A DNA stretch of 64,000 bases, taken from assembly GCF_027922005.1 (NCBI RefSeq), contig NZ_BSEV01000019.1:1-64000 (forward strand). Reading direction: 5' to 3'. This stretch comes from Streptosporangium carneum (GTDB lineage: Bacteria; Actinomycetota; Actinomycetes; Streptosporangiales; Streptosporangiaceae). The notes under the pieces were generated by a model, which saw only the letters and a list, made by a program, of their open reading frames with translations, was not told the DNA's origin and did not search any database. Shown piece after piece: positions 1 through 8,929 of this stretch; the first letter of the stretch is position 1; every line of letters starts with the position of its first letter. Made by a program: the position numbers and the translations under genes.

Positions 1-58
1 CACCACCACCGCCGCCACCGCCACCGCCACCGCCACCGCCACCGCCACCGCCACCGCC
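1..58. repeat. CCACCG hexanucleotide microsatellite
   Basis: About nine near-perfect CCACCG units, coding for poly-Gly (GGT GGC) on the minus strand inside the secreted protein. Length variation by slippage would be in frame (two residues per unit). Confidence 0.85.
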
Positions 59-286
59 GGCGCCTCGACCGCCACCGCCGCCGCCTTGTCCGCCGCCCCT
101 TCCGCCGCCGCCACCGCCGCCGCCGGGGCGGGGTCGTGGCGGGTAGGGCGGCGGCTGCAGGAGCGTGCCGGACGCCGAAACGGACGCGCAGCTTTCCGCG
201 AGCGCCGTTCCCGCGGTGAGGGGCATCAGCCCGGCGGCCCCGAGGGCCACTCCGAGAAGAATAGGTATCGTGTGTTTTCCAGCCAT
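1..286 (-). CDS. Secreted glycine-rich protein, 3' end beyond the window
   Basis: Read on the minus strand from ATG at 286, with GGGGAG about 8 nt upstream as ribosome site. The first ~30 residues are a classic Sec signal (short basic start, hydrophobic LLGVALGAAGLMPL core, cleavage after TALA). The mature part starts ESCASVSAS, has a Pro-rich PPPYPPRPRP stretch, then becomes almost pure Gly with a few Arg/Gln. The frame is open to base 1, so 95 residues are visible and the C-terminus is missing. Gly tracts of this kind occur in cell-surface or fibrous proteins; no enzymatic domain is visible and I assign no function. It was found by direct reading; the frame has no stop in the window. Confidence 0.7.
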   Translation of the reverse strand, partial: MAGKHTIPILLGVALGAAGLMPLTAGTALAESCASVSASGTLLQPPPYPPRPRPGGGGGGGGRGGGQGGGGGGRGAGGGGGGGGGGGGGGGGGGG

Positions 287-573
287 TTCAAACTCCCCGC
301 CAGTGTTGAATTCAGGCTCCAGGAGATGTCATTCGAAATATGAGCGACATCTCCACGGAACCCGTTATATCGACCACTGGAAAGGGCGGCCCACACGACC
401 TGCGGGTCTTACCGAAGGATCGCCGACTGTTCTCCGTCCGTTGACGCTGGGCGAACAGGCGGCCCCGCCGTGAAGCGGTGGCCGCGGAAGGCGTCCGGAA
501 GATCACGTCGAGTGACGCGACCCCGGAGAATCATATGGGGCGGGATCGCGGAGGGACGTGCGAAGCGCCGGAG

Positions 574-1788
574 TCAGGGGGTTCCCGGTTCGAGACGGTA
601 AACGGGACCGGCCAGGCTGAGAGCGTACAGTTCGCCGTCGCCGTCCTCGCCGAAGGACGAAAGCTGCTCGACCCTGCCCACGTCCTCGCCTCGCCCGGGA
701 CGGTCGGCCGCGACGGCCCTGACCCATCCCGCACAGAAATCACCGTAGAGGAAACGTCCCTCCAGGGCGGGAATGCGCTTGCCTCGATACACATATCCGG
801 CGACGACCGAACAGTTTCCGCCCTCGCGCAGGGGATACTCGATGACCGGGCCGACCGCGCCCTCGGCCGTCCCGCCGCGGAACGGGTGATTTCCCTCCCT
901 GTGATTCCAGCCGTAGTTACGACCGCCTTTTCCTCTCGGCTGGAAATCGACCTCCTCCCACGCGTCCTGGCCGACGTCGCCGATCCACATGTCGCCGGTC
1001 TTCCTGTCGAAGGTGAACCGCCAGGGGTTGCGCAGGCCGTAGGCCCATATCTCGGGCTTCGCCCCTGGTTTGCCGACGAACGGGTTGTCCTCGGGCACCT
1101 TGTACGGCGTGCCGCGCGGGTCGATCCTGAGGATCTTCCCGAGCCAGGTGCCGGTGTTCTGGCCGTTGCCCTGCGGATCTCCCCCGCTGCCGCCGTCGCC
1201 CAGCGCGATGTAGAGACGGCCGTCGGGGCCGAAGGCCAGTTGTCCCCCGTTGTGGTTGGCGTACGGCTGTCGCTGCACGAGCACGTCCCTGCGCCCGGTG
1301 GCCCTGCCGTCGGCGAAGGCCCACTCGGTGACGTGGGTGTGCCCGTCGGCGTCGGTCCAGTCCAGATAGAGGAAGTCCCCGTCGGGGTGGAAGGCGACGC
1401 CGAGCAGGCCCTGCTCGTTGCCGTCGCTCACCTCGGCCGAAAGGTCGACGACGGGTTCCGGCGCGACCTCGCCGTCCGTTATGGCGCGCAGCCGTCCGGT
1501 CTGCTCGGCCACGTAGAGGGTCGGGTCACCCTTGCGCACGGCCATCGCCACCGGCATGTCGAGCCGGGCGAACTCGGTGAACCGCACCCGCGCGGCGGAC
1601 CCCGCGGGCGTGGAGCCGGGGGTGGCGGCGGGCCCAGAAGGGGGCGCTGAAGTGGACCCAGAAGTGGGCCCAGAAGTGGGCGCTGAGGCGGGGGTGGACG
1701 TGGAGCAGGCCACGGAACCGGCCAGCAGTGCCGCGCACAGCGCGGCCGCCCCCAGTCCGGCCCGGCGGGAGATCGACACGTTCCTCAT
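574..1788 (-). CDS. Secreted PQQ-type glucose/sorbosone dehydrogenase lipoprotein
   Basis: 404 residues. N-terminus has a signal peptide ending in a lipobox (LLAGSVAC, Cys about residue 28), so the protein is probably membrane-anchored outside the cell. A Thr/Ser/Pro/Gly linker follows, encoded by a 12-bp DNA repeat (GAAGTGGGCCCA-like) at 1646-1681. The rest is the six-bladed propeller of the glucose/sorbosone dehydrogenase (GSDH) family: LDMPVAMAV, EQGLLGVAFHPD, NHNGGQLAFGPDGRLYIALGDGG, GLRNPWRFTFD, GDVGQDAWEEVD and NYGWNHREG motifs are all present. Family members oxidise aldoses with PQQ; the true substrate is unknown. No PQQ synthesis genes are nearby. Divergent from the SDR gene, with an 87-bp gap. 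Confidence 0.85.
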   Translation of the reverse strand: MRNVSISRRAGLGAAALCAALLAGSVACSTSTPASAPTSGPTSGSTSAPPSGPAATPGSTPAGSAARVRFTEFARLDMPVAMAVRKGDPTLYVAEQTGRLRAITDGEVAPEPVVDLSAEVSDGNEQGLLGVAFHPDGDFLYLDWTDADGHTHVTEWAFADGRATGRRDVLVQRQPYANHNGGQLAFGPDGRLYIALGDGGSGGDPQGNGQNTGTWLGKILRIDPRGTPYKVPEDNPFVGKPGAKPEIWAYGLRNPWRFTFDRKTGDMWIGDVGQDAWEEVDFQPRGKGGRNYGWNHREGNHPFRGGTAEGAVGPVIEYPLREGGNCSVVAGYVYRGKRIPALEGRFLYGDFCAGWVRAVAADRPGRGEDVGRVEQLSSFGEDGDGELYALSLAGPVYRLEPGTP

Positions 1789-1863
1789 TCCTCAATGATG
1801 GGCGACGGATCCGTGGTCCGCCCGGCGTCCGGCGACGGGCGCGAAGGCTGCCGACCACGACGT

Positions 1864-1869
1864 TAGACT
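1864..1869 (+). promoter_or_regulatory. -10 box TAGACT for the SDR gene
   Basis: TAGACT lies 6 nt before the ATG at 1876 and no Shine-Dalgarno sequence is present, so the transcript is predicted to be leaderless. Inferred from sequence only. Confidence 0.5.
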
Positions 1870-1875
1870 GCGGGC

Positions 1876-2628
1876 ATGCCTTCAGCACTGATCACGGGCG
1901 CGACGGCCGGCATCGGTGCCGCGTTCGCCCGGCGCCTGGCCGCCGACGGGTTCTCCCTTGTTCTGGTCGCCCGCGACGAGGAGCGCCTGACCGCCTCCGC
2001 CGAGGGCCTGCGCCTGCGCTACGGGGTGGAGGTCGAGGTGCTCGCCGCCGACCTGGCCTCGGAGGGGGGACTGGAGCGGGTCGAGGGGCGGCTTCGCCAG
2101 GGGATCGACCTGCTGGTCAACAACGCGGGCTTCGGCCATCCCGGTGTGGCGCTCGAGGTCGCCGTCGGCGACGAGCTGCGGATGCTGAAGGTGCACTGCG
2201 AGGCGGTGCTGCGGCTGACGATGGCCGCGCTGCCCGGCATGAGGAAGCGCGACCGGGGCGCGGTGGTCAACGTGGCGTCGGTCGCCGCGTTCTTCAACCG
2301 GGGCACCTACAGCGCGTCGAAGGCGTGGGTGGTCAACTACAGCGAGTCCATGGCGGCGGAGCTCACGGGCACCCGCGTGCGGGTGATGGCGTTGTGCCCC
2401 GGGTTCGTGCGGACCGAGTTCCACTCCCGAGCCTCGATGGACACCTCCGGCATTCCGGGCTTCCTGTGGCTGTCGGCGGACGACGTGGTGAACGAGGCCA
2501 TGCGGGACCTGGCCCTCGGCAGGCGGGTGAGCGTGCCGGACCTGCGTTACAAGGTCATCGTCGGGGCGGGCAAGCTGGTCCCCCGCGGCCTGGCCGCCCG
2601 GGTTTCCCGCCGCCTCGGCCGTAGGTGA
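1876..2628 (+). CDS. Short-chain dehydrogenase/reductase (SDR)
   Basis: 250-residue classical SDR, cytoplasmic, NAD(P)H-dependent. Cofactor motif TGATAGIG at residues 7-14, NNAG at 82-85, catalytic Ser135 (NVASVAAF), Tyr145 and Lys149 (YSASK). The motif VLVARDEERL suggests an NADP(H) preference (Arg33 after the second strand), typical of the DltE/YqjQ-like group. The ATG is preceded by a -10 box and no ribosome site. Substrate cannot be told from sequence. Stands alone between a divergent dehydrogenase and a convergent ABC ATPase gene. Confidence 0.88.
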   Translation: MPSALITGATAGIGAAFARRLAADGFSLVLVARDEERLTASAEGLRLRYGVEVEVLAADLASEGGLERVEGRLRQGIDLLVNNAGFGHPGVALEVAVGDELRMLKVHCEAVLRLTMAALPGMRKRDRGAVVNVASVAAFFNRGTYSASKAWVVNYSESMAAELTGTRVRVMALCPGFVRTEFHSRASMDTSGIPGFLWLSADDVVNEAMRDLALGRRVSVPDLRYKVIVGAGKLVPRGLAARVSRRLGRR

Positions 2629-2804
2629 CACGACAGCCGCCGACCTGTCGAGCACCCGTGGAAGGGCCGTGAACGGCGCGACGTCCTGGAACGACGAGAG
2701 CCCTTCAACGGCCCGGGCACAACGGGCGGGCCCGTGAGGCGAGCCGGCGGACCGGGCTGACGGACCTGGCCGGCGGACAGGACCGCGGACAGTCCGTGCA
2801 CAGC

Positions 2805-2849
2805 GGAAGGGCCCGCGCCGCAGGAGGGGGTTGCGGCGCGGGCCCTTCC
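2805..2849 (-). terminator. Terminator hairpin of the msiK-like gene
   Basis: Perfect 18-bp inverted repeat (arms 2805-2822 and 2832-2849, GGAAGGGCCCGCGCCGCA and its complement) with a 9-nt loop, 15 bp past the stop codon of the ABC ATPase gene. No U-tract, as is usual in high-G+C actinomycetes. Could also stop SDR transcription from the other side. Confidence 0.8.
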
Positions 2850-2864
2850 GGTCCACGGGGCCGG

Positions 2865-4085
<1,221 letters not shown>

Positions 4086-4129
4086 GGACAGTCCTTAGCG
4101 CCTCGGGCCAACCCCGCGTTCACCCGATG

Positions 4130-4143
4130 TGGATACGTTTTCA
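4130..4143. promoter_or_regulatory. LacI-type operator in the msiK promoter
   Basis: TGGATACGTTTTCA is an imperfect palindrome centred on CG (5 of 7 pairs), the classic LacI-family layout, and resembles the stronger site at 4249-4264. It covers the predicted msiK start point (about 4140). Confidence 0.55.
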
Positions 4144-4146
4144 TGC

Positions 4147-4175
4147 ATCTCACCGGAAAGGATGATCCATGTCAA
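4147..4175 (-). promoter_or_regulatory. Predicted msiK promoter (TTGACA-17-TGAGAT)
   Basis: On the minus strand TTGACA (4175-4170) is followed after 17 nt by TGAGAT (4152-4147), a near-consensus housekeeping promoter that would start transcription around 4140, inside the operator. Confidence 0.6.
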
Positions 4176-4248
4176 GGCCTCGTCCGGTACAGCCTAGTCA
4201 ACGGCGCTTCTGTTATCTCTTCGCGCTGGATCCGCCACGGAAATCATG

Positions 4249-4264
4249 ATGGAATCGTTTCCAT
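4249..4264. promoter_or_regulatory. LacI-type operator at the lacI start codon
   Basis: ATGGAATCGTTTCCAT is a 16-bp palindrome with central CG, 7 of 8 pairs matching. It overlaps the ATG at 4263, implying autoregulation by the LacI protein. Confidence 0.65.
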
Positions 4265-5261
4265 GAACATGCGTCGTACCACCATCAAGGATGTCGCCGA
4301 GGCGGCGAGGGTCGGGGTGGCCACGGTGTCGCGGGTTCTGTCCGGCGGTTCGGCCAGTCCCGAGACGAGGGAACGGGTGCTGACCGTCGCGGCCCAGCTC
4401 GACTACCGGCCGAGCGCGCTCGGCCGCAACCTGCGCCAGCAGCGCTCCGGCGGGATCGGGCTGCTGCTGCCCGACATCACCGACACCTTCTACGCCCGCC
4501 TGGCCGACGGCGTGCTCGCCTGCGCGCGCTCCGCGGGTGAGCCGGTGATCCTGAGCACCACCGGCGACGACGAGGAGCGCGAGGCCGAGGCGATCGGCAT
4601 GCTGCTCGAGCAGGGCGTCGACCGGGTGATCGCGGTGCCCTCCGGCGACGCGGAGACCTGGATCCCCACTCTGAGGGCGGGGCTCACCACGGTCTTCGCG
4701 CACCGGATCGCGGCGGGAAGGGACGACGTGCCCTCGGTGCTGGCCGACGACCGCGCGGGCGTGCGGACCGCGGTGGACTACCTCACCGGGCTGGGGCATC
4801 GGCGCATCGCCTATCTCGGCGGCCCCGGACAACAGCAGCGCCTCGCGGCGTTCCGGCAGGCGCTGGGAGACCTGGTCGACGAGGAGCTCATCGTGCTCGC
4901 GCGCGGCACCAGGGACTCGGCGTACGCCGCCGCCGCCGGACTGTTCCAGCACAGGCCCGACCTGACCGCCGTGCTGGCCGGAGGCAACCTGCTGGGCGAG
5001 GCCGCCGTGCTCGCCGCCCGGGAACTGGACCTGAGGGTGCCCAAGGACCTTTCGCTGATCATGTTCGACGACGTGCCCTGGGCCGAGCTGTGTTCTCCCC
5101 CGCTCACTGTGATCTCCCAGCCCGCCCGGGACATCGGCTACCGCGCGGCCGAGCTGGTGCTGCGCGCGGGCGGCAGGCGCCCGCGCGGCGTGTCACTGCC
5201 CACCGAGCTGATCGTCAGGGGCAGCTGCGGACCTAGAGGGACTTCTCGATCGCCGCGATGA
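4263..5261 (+). CDS. LacI-family transcriptional repressor
   Basis: 332 residues. N-terminal LacI helix-turn-helix TIKDVAEAARVGVATVSRVLSG followed by the hinge region DYRPSALGRNLR and a periplasmic-binding-protein-like sensor domain (IGLLLPDITDTFYARLADGV, RIAYLGGP, LIMFDDVPWAEL, PPLTVISQPA). Family members release DNA on binding a sugar or sugar phosphate. ATG 4263 is chosen; ATG 4269 is also possible since neither has a clear ribosome site. The 3' end overlaps the convergent peroxidase gene by 29 bp. Divergent from the msiK-like gene with LacI operators on both sides, so it probably represses the sugar ATPase and itself. Effector unknown. Confidence 0.88.
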   Translation: MNMRRTTIKDVAEAARVGVATVSRVLSGGSASPETRERVLTVAAQLDYRPSALGRNLRQQRSGGIGLLLPDITDTFYARLADGVLACARSAGEPVILSTTGDDEEREAEAIGMLLEQGVDRVIAVPSGDAETWIPTLRAGLTTVFAHRIAAGRDDVPSVLADDRAGVRTAVDYLTGLGHRRIAYLGGPGQQQRLAAFRQALGDLVDEELIVLARGTRDSAYAAAAGLFQHRPDLTAVLAGGNLLGEAAVLAARELDLRVPKDLSLIMFDDVPWAELCSPPLTVISQPARDIGYRAAELVLRAGGRRPRGVSLPTELIVRGSCGPRGTSRSPR

Positions 5262-5718
5262 CGGCGGGGTCTTTTGGCTCGGTGCGCGGACGGAAGCGGG
5301 CCAGGATCTCTCCGTCCCGCGCGACCAGGAACTTCTCGAAGTTCCACTGGACGTCGCCGGCCTCGCCGTCGGCGTCGGGCGTCCGGGTGAGCGAGTCGTA
5401 GAGCGGGTGCCGGTCCTCGCCGTTGACGTCCGTCTTGGCGAGCAGCGGGAAGTCCACCCCGTAGGCGGTGGAGCAGAACTCCTGGATCTCCTCGGCGCTT
5501 CCCGGCTCCTGACCCATGAACTGGTTGCACGGGACGCCGACGACGGTGAACCCCGCCTCGCCGTAGGTCTGCTGGAGCTGGACGAGCCCGGCGTACTGCG
5601 GGGTCAGCCCGCACCGGGAGGCGACGTTCACGACGAGGACGGCCTTGTCCCCCGCCAGTTCGGCGAGCGTGGTGGGGGCGTCGGCAAGGGTGCGAAGCGG
5701 AATATCACGAATGCTCAT
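5233..5718 (-). CDS. Glutathione peroxidase family protein
   Basis: 161 residues, the normal length. Peroxidatic Cys36 in NVASRCGLTPQY (Cys replaces selenocysteine), LGVPCNQF-like GVPCNQFMGQEP around 61-72 with the conserved Cys64, and the catalytic Trp125-Asn126 in WNFEKFL. Actinomycetes lack glutathione, so such enzymes are expected to use thioredoxin or mycothiol-linked reductants to remove (lipid) hydroperoxides. The ATG at 5718 matches the family start (IRDIPLRTL); a TAGGGT box 7 nt upstream suggests leaderless transcription. Overlaps the lacI 3' end tail to tail. Confidence 0.9.
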   Translation of the reverse strand: MSIRDIPLRTLADAPTTLAELAGDKAVLVVNVASRCGLTPQYAGLVQLQQTYGEAGFTVVGVPCNQFMGQEPGSAEEIQEFCSTAYGVDFPLLAKTDVNGEDRHPLYDSLTRTPDADGEAGDVQWNFEKFLVARDGEILARFRPRTEPKDPAVIAAIEKSL

Positions 5719-5725
5719 GATCTGC

Positions 5726-5731
5726 ACCCTA
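5726..5731 (-). promoter_or_regulatory. -10 box TAGGGT for the peroxidase gene
   Basis: Minus-strand TAGGGT ends 7 nt before the ATG at 5718; no ribosome site is visible. Confidence 0.45.
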
Positions 5732-5812
5732 ATCCCGCTGTCACGTTTAAGAGTTATGTGGTCCAAAAAGTGAAATGTGATGGATGCCACAGATGAGATG
5801 CCGAGCCCCTCA

Positions 5813-5940
5813 CCAGGTGAATGATCCTTTTCTTACCGATCTTTGACAAGAGCGTTGACAGGCTGTGTCGACCTGGTCGGCAAGGGATCCCTGAGGCATC
5901 GTGACGGCGTCCCCCGAACCCGGCGAAAGGCCACTTTCCT
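5813..5940 (+). promoter_or_regulatory. Structured leader of first transglycosylase gene
   Basis: Starts with a 15-mer CCAGGTGAATGATCC that recurs exactly at 6401-6415 before the second paralogue. Downstream are a TTGACA/TGTCGA hairpin (5855-5871), the palindrome GGGATCCC (5884-5891) and GAAAG-GCCA-CTTTC (5925-5938), which holds the only ribosome-site candidate, GAAAGG, in a stem 2 nt before the ATG. This looks like a cis-acting RNA element. Cyclic-di-AMP riboswitches often precede cell-wall hydrolase genes in actinomycetes, but I could not match the full consensus. Confidence 0.4.
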
Positions 5941-6357
5941 ATGCCGACGCTACGCCGTACCAGCCTGATGCTGGTCACCTCGGCGCTCGCCGTCAGCACC
6001 ACCGCCACCGTCGCCCAGGCTTCCCCCGCGTCCGCCTCATCGGTTTCCTTCGCACTGCGGGGCAACCAGGCCATCGCTGCGCCCATGGTGTCCGCCAGAG
6101 GATGGAGCAGGGCTCACTTCGGCTGCCTCAAGCGACTCTGGACCAGGGAGAGCAACTGGAACCACAGGGCACACAACCGCTCCTCCGGCGCCTACGGCAT
6201 CCCCCAGGCACTGCCGGGCGGGAAGATGGCCAGCGCGGGCCGCGACTGGCGCACCAACCCCAGGACGCAGATCAGATGGGGCCTGGGATATATCAAGCAG
6301 CGCTACGGCTCGCCGTGCGGAGCGTGGGCGCACTTCCGCTCACACGGCTGGTACTAG
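5941..6357 (+). CDS. Secreted lytic transglycosylase-like protein (copy 1)
   Basis: 138 residues. A signal peptide (LVTSALAVSTTATVAQA) is followed by a short linker and a compact lysozyme-fold domain: CLKRLWTRESNWNHRAHN with the likely catalytic Glu in RES, SSGAYGIPQALPG, GLGYIKQRYG and a Cys pair (CLKRLW and SPCGAW) that probably forms a disulfide. The family is widespread in actinomycetes and is thought to cut peptidoglycan glycan strands during growth or sporulation. Directly followed by a paralogue (6676-7383) with the same C-terminal domain but a much longer linker. The leader appears structured. Confidence 0.82.
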   Translation: MPTLRRTSLMLVTSALAVSTTATVAQASPASASSVSFALRGNQAIAAPMVSARGWSRAHFGCLKRLWTRESNWNHRAHNRSSGAYGIPQALPGGKMASAGRDWRTNPRTQIRWGLGYIKQRYGSPCGAWAHFRSHGWY

Positions 6358-6675
6358 ATCCAAACCCCATGGCGGGGTGATTTTCCCATCCCCCGCTCCC
6401 CCAGGTGAATGATCCGCGGTCAGGCGGTCCCCGCCGAACCACCCGTAGACCGCGAAGATCGGGCAAACACCTTCTCTCCGCGTGTCACAGGCACCTGTCG
6501 CCGCTCCCCCGGCGTACTAGAAAGCCGCCTAGAGAAACACGTCGCGGTGTCTCATGCCGGAAACGGGCCGGCGAGACCACGCGGGCGTCCCCGCCCGAGC
6601 CACGGGCGCCGGATCGTCAAGCGCGCAGAGGACCGAGGTCCTCCGCGCCCTCCCGCACGCGGCCAGCGGACAAGG
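6358..6675 (+). promoter_or_regulatory. Long leader between the two transglycosylase genes
   Basis: 318 bp with no credible gene. A weak hairpin (ACCCCATGGCGGGGT) near 6363-6379 may end copy 1. The 15-mer CCAGGTGAATGATCC (6401-6415) repeats the one before copy 1 and is followed by nested stems: CGCGGTC (6415-6421) pairs with GACCGCG (6448-6454), enclosing GGCGG-TCC-CCGCC. An AT-poor stretch to the start codon follows. Probably the regulatory leader of copy 2. Confidence 0.4.
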
Positions 6676-7383
6676 ATGAAAGTGAACAGCTACCGTGTTC
6701 TGCGCAACACCGTTCTGACCATGCTCGCCGCATCGACCGTGGTCGGATCGGCGGCCATCAGCCGGGCCGAGGGCGTCGGAACGACCGAGAGGGCCGAGGT
6801 CGCCGAGGAGATCGGAACGGCCGAGGACGTCGAGGTCGCCGAGGTCGCCGAGAACATCGGAACGGCCGAGAGCGTCGAGGCCGCCGATCAGACCCGGACG
6901 ACCGAGAGCGTCGAGGTCGCCGAGAGAATCGGAACGGCCGAGGAGAGCGGGACGATCCGGGAGACCACGACGGCCAGGGAAATCGCGACGCCGGTCGCGA
7001 GGGCGTCGGCGAGGACGGTCCACCGGGCCGTCTGGTTCACCAGGGCCGCACCGAGGGTCATGCGGGTTGCGAGAGCCTCAAGAAGCAGGAACAAGGCGAT
7101 CGCGTTTCGCCTCGTCGCCCGCCGTTCGTGGTCCCACAGTCAGTTCCAGTGCCTGGACAGCCTGTGGACCAGGGAGAGCAACTGGAACCACGAGGCGCAC
7201 AACCCGTCATCGGGTGCCTACGGCATCCCCCAGGCGCTGCCCGGCTCGAAGATGAGCGGCAGCGGCGGGGACTGGCGGTCGAATCCGATCACGCAGATCA
7301 ACTGGGGTCTGCGCTACATCAAGAGCCGCTACGGGTCACCGTGCGGAGCCTGGGGTCATTTCCGGTCCAGCAACTGGTACTGA
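6676..7383 (+). CDS. Secreted lytic transglycosylase-like protein (copy 2, long linker)
   Basis: 235 residues from ATG 6676; GTG 6682 is an equally good start because AAGGA sits 5 nt before it. A signal peptide (TVLTMLAASTVVGSAAISRA) is followed by about 60 residues of degenerate acidic repeats (units such as VEVAE, IGTAE, TTESV), then an Arg/Ala-rich basic stretch, then the same catalytic domain as copy 1 (CLDSLWTRESNWNHEAHNPSSGAYGIPQ in two overlapping motifs, Glu of RES, Cys in SPCGAW). The acidic-then-basic linker may span or bind the wall; that is inference. Tandem duplication with copy 1 is clear. Confidence 0.82.
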   Translation: MKVNSYRVLRNTVLTMLAASTVVGSAAISRAEGVGTTERAEVAEEIGTAEDVEVAEVAENIGTAESVEAADQTRTTESVEVAERIGTAEESGTIRETTTAREIATPVARASARTVHRAVWFTRAAPRVMRVARASRSRNKAIAFRLVARRSWSHSQFQCLDSLWTRESNWNHEAHNPSSGAYGIPQALPGSKMSGSGGDWRSNPITQINWGLRYIKSRYGSPCGAWGHFRSSNWY

Positions 7384-7390
7384 CCGCACG

Positions 7391-7451
7391 AGGAGTGTCC
7401 AGGGGAAGGGAACACTCCTTTGACGTCCGGGACCTCCGGGTCCCGGACGTC
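7391..7451 (+). terminator. Double hairpin terminator after the transglycosylase pair
   Basis: First stem AGGAGTGT/ACACTCCT (7391-7398, 7412-7419), then a perfect 13-bp stem GACGTCCGGGACC with a TCCG tetraloop (7422-7451). Lies 8-68 bp past the stop codon of copy 2. Confidence 0.75.
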
Positions 7452-7620
7452 ACTCCCGGCCCCGGGGAACGTCGCGACGGTCGCGGTCATGGAACCCGGT
7501 GAAGTTCGGGATCCGGGCGCGGACGGGCGTTGCGAAGCCGGATCCCGCTGAATCCGAGGGTGTTCTCGGTCACGGCGTCCCAATGAAGCCCCCTCGCTCA
7601 CCGTGCCCGGCGGGCACGGG

Positions 7621-8346
7621 CTACGGCTGGTCGAGGACGCTCAGCCCCACCAGCAGGGTCTGCCTCTCCCTGGTCGTCAGCGTCTCGTACGGCACCGCCG
7701 CCCCCCGGTTCGTCTCGGCCTCGATCCGGTCCCGGAAGGGCCCGGAGGGCAGGCCGACGATCTGCGCGGCGGTTAGACCGGCCTCCTGCCAGGCCGCGGC
7801 GTGGGCGTCGGCGCGGTGGTAACGCAGCGCGGCGAGGCGGTTGAACAGCAGCACGCCGTCCGGCGTCTCCTCGGGTTCGTACGGCGGCGCGGCCTGGGCG
7901 AAGGCCGTTCCTCCGCTGCCCGCGGCGGCCACGACGAGCCGTCCGGCGAGATCGGCGAGTTCGGGCAGCCGGTCGGTGTGGGCCGCCCACATCTCGCCGG
8001 TCACCACCGCGTGCAGTCCGTACAGCTCGGCGATGAAGGCGAGCGCCCTGTCCGTGGCGCGCCACACTCCGCCGTGGCCCGCGACGAGGGCGCCCTGGGC
8101 GACCTGGATCTCCAACTCGGCGTCGTCGAAGGGGTTGTAGCGGTAGAGCGCGGCCAAACCCCATGGGGTGAGCGGCCGGGCGGGGAGCACGTACCGAAGG
8201 TCGACCAGCAGGTCGGCGTGCAGTCCCGAGCGCTCGACGAGTTCCCTTCCGAGCGGTCTGCTCGCGATGTGGACGCCGAGGTGAACGGCGTCGATCAGCG
8301 GAGCGATCGACGCCGCGTAGCCGGGCAGATCATCGAAGCGTGACAT
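7621..8346 (-). CDS. SCO6745-like protein of unknown function
   Basis: 241 residues, no signal or membrane segment. Mostly alpha-helical and Ala-rich, with the segments LRYHRADAHAAAW, AGLTAAQIVGLP and ETNRGAAVPYETL. This pattern recalls the actinobacterial SCO6745 family of uncharacterised proteins, sometimes annotated as helix-turn-helix-like; assignment is from memory of the family and not certain. Stands alone; ATG at 8346 is the first start in frame. Confidence 0.6.
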   Translation of the reverse strand: MSRFDDLPGYAASIAPLIDAVHLGVHIASRPLGRELVERSGLHADLLVDLRYVLPARPLTPWGLAALYRYNPFDDAELEIQVAQGALVAGHGGVWRATDRALAFIAELYGLHAVVTGEMWAAHTDRLPELADLAGRLVVAAAGSGGTAFAQAAPPYEPEETPDGVLLFNRLAALRYHRADAHAAAWQEAGLTAAQIVGLPSGPFRDRIEAETNRGAAVPYETLTTRERQTLLVGLSVLDQP

Positions 8347-8605
8347 GCTGCGCTATCCTGCCTCATTTTCCGTGAATCAGGAGCACTTACCCGGAGGGCG
8401 ACGGTCTTTCGGTGGGATACGTGCGCCCAATTGCATTTTTTCGCCTACGTCCTGTTCCGTCTCCGCCCGCCTTGCGGGAAAGACCGCCGGGGTACCGGCA
8501 CGGTGAAGGCAGGGTGGGGGCGGGTGGCAGGGTGGAGAGGCGGGTGGCCCTCCCACAGGCGAAGGGGACGACCGCCACGACCGGCAGGCGGGATCGGCCG
8601 CGGAG

Positions 8606-8929
8606 TCAGCGGATGAGGACGAAGGCGGCCGCCCCCAGGACGACGGCGATCGTGCCGAGCCAGGCGATGACGGCGTCGGCGCGGTCGTCGAGAGGATCGC
8701 CCTCGTGCAGGGCGCGTTGGACGTGCCGGTAGCGGACGCCGGTGCGGGCGAGCAGGAGCGCCCCGCTCGCCGAAGCCAGGGCGAAGGGGATGACGGCGAC
8801 CGGGGAGACTCCGGCGCGCAGGACGACGCCGCCCGCGCCCAGGCCGCCGACGGCCATCACCGCGGCGGTGCGGACCCAGGCCAGACGGGTCCGTTCGTTC
8901 TGCAGCCCCTCGTCCCAGATCGGGATCAT
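8606..8929 (-). CDS. DUF202 membrane protein
   Basis: 107 residues. N-terminal LQNERTRLAWVRT is the DUF202 hallmark, followed by three hydrophobic segments (AAVMAVGGLGAGGVVL, VIPFALASASGALLLA, VIAWLGTIAVVLGAAAFVL). Probably an inner-membrane protein; the family (YidH-like) has no known function. The ATG at 8929 overlaps the stop of the upstream DUF202 gene (ATGA), so the pair is translationally coupled. Longer upstream frames are shadow of that neighbour. Confidence 0.85.
   Translation of the reverse strand: MIPIWDEGLQNERTRLAWVRTAAVMAVGGLGAGGVVLRAGVSPVAVIPFALASASGALLLARTGVRYRHVQRALHEGDPLDDRADAVIAWLGTIAVVLGAAAFVLIR

Noticed and set aside
478..1650. Long open frame on the plus strand opposite the sugar dehydrogenase
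   Set aside because: Antisense shadow of a gene with full GSDH motifs; the plus frame has no family similarity and no ribosome site.
5813..5940. Definite c-di-AMP (ydaO) riboswitch
   Set aside because: Only parts resemble the class (GGTGAAT and stem arrangement); the 5' GGGGAACC-like half was not found, so it is reported only as a candidate element.
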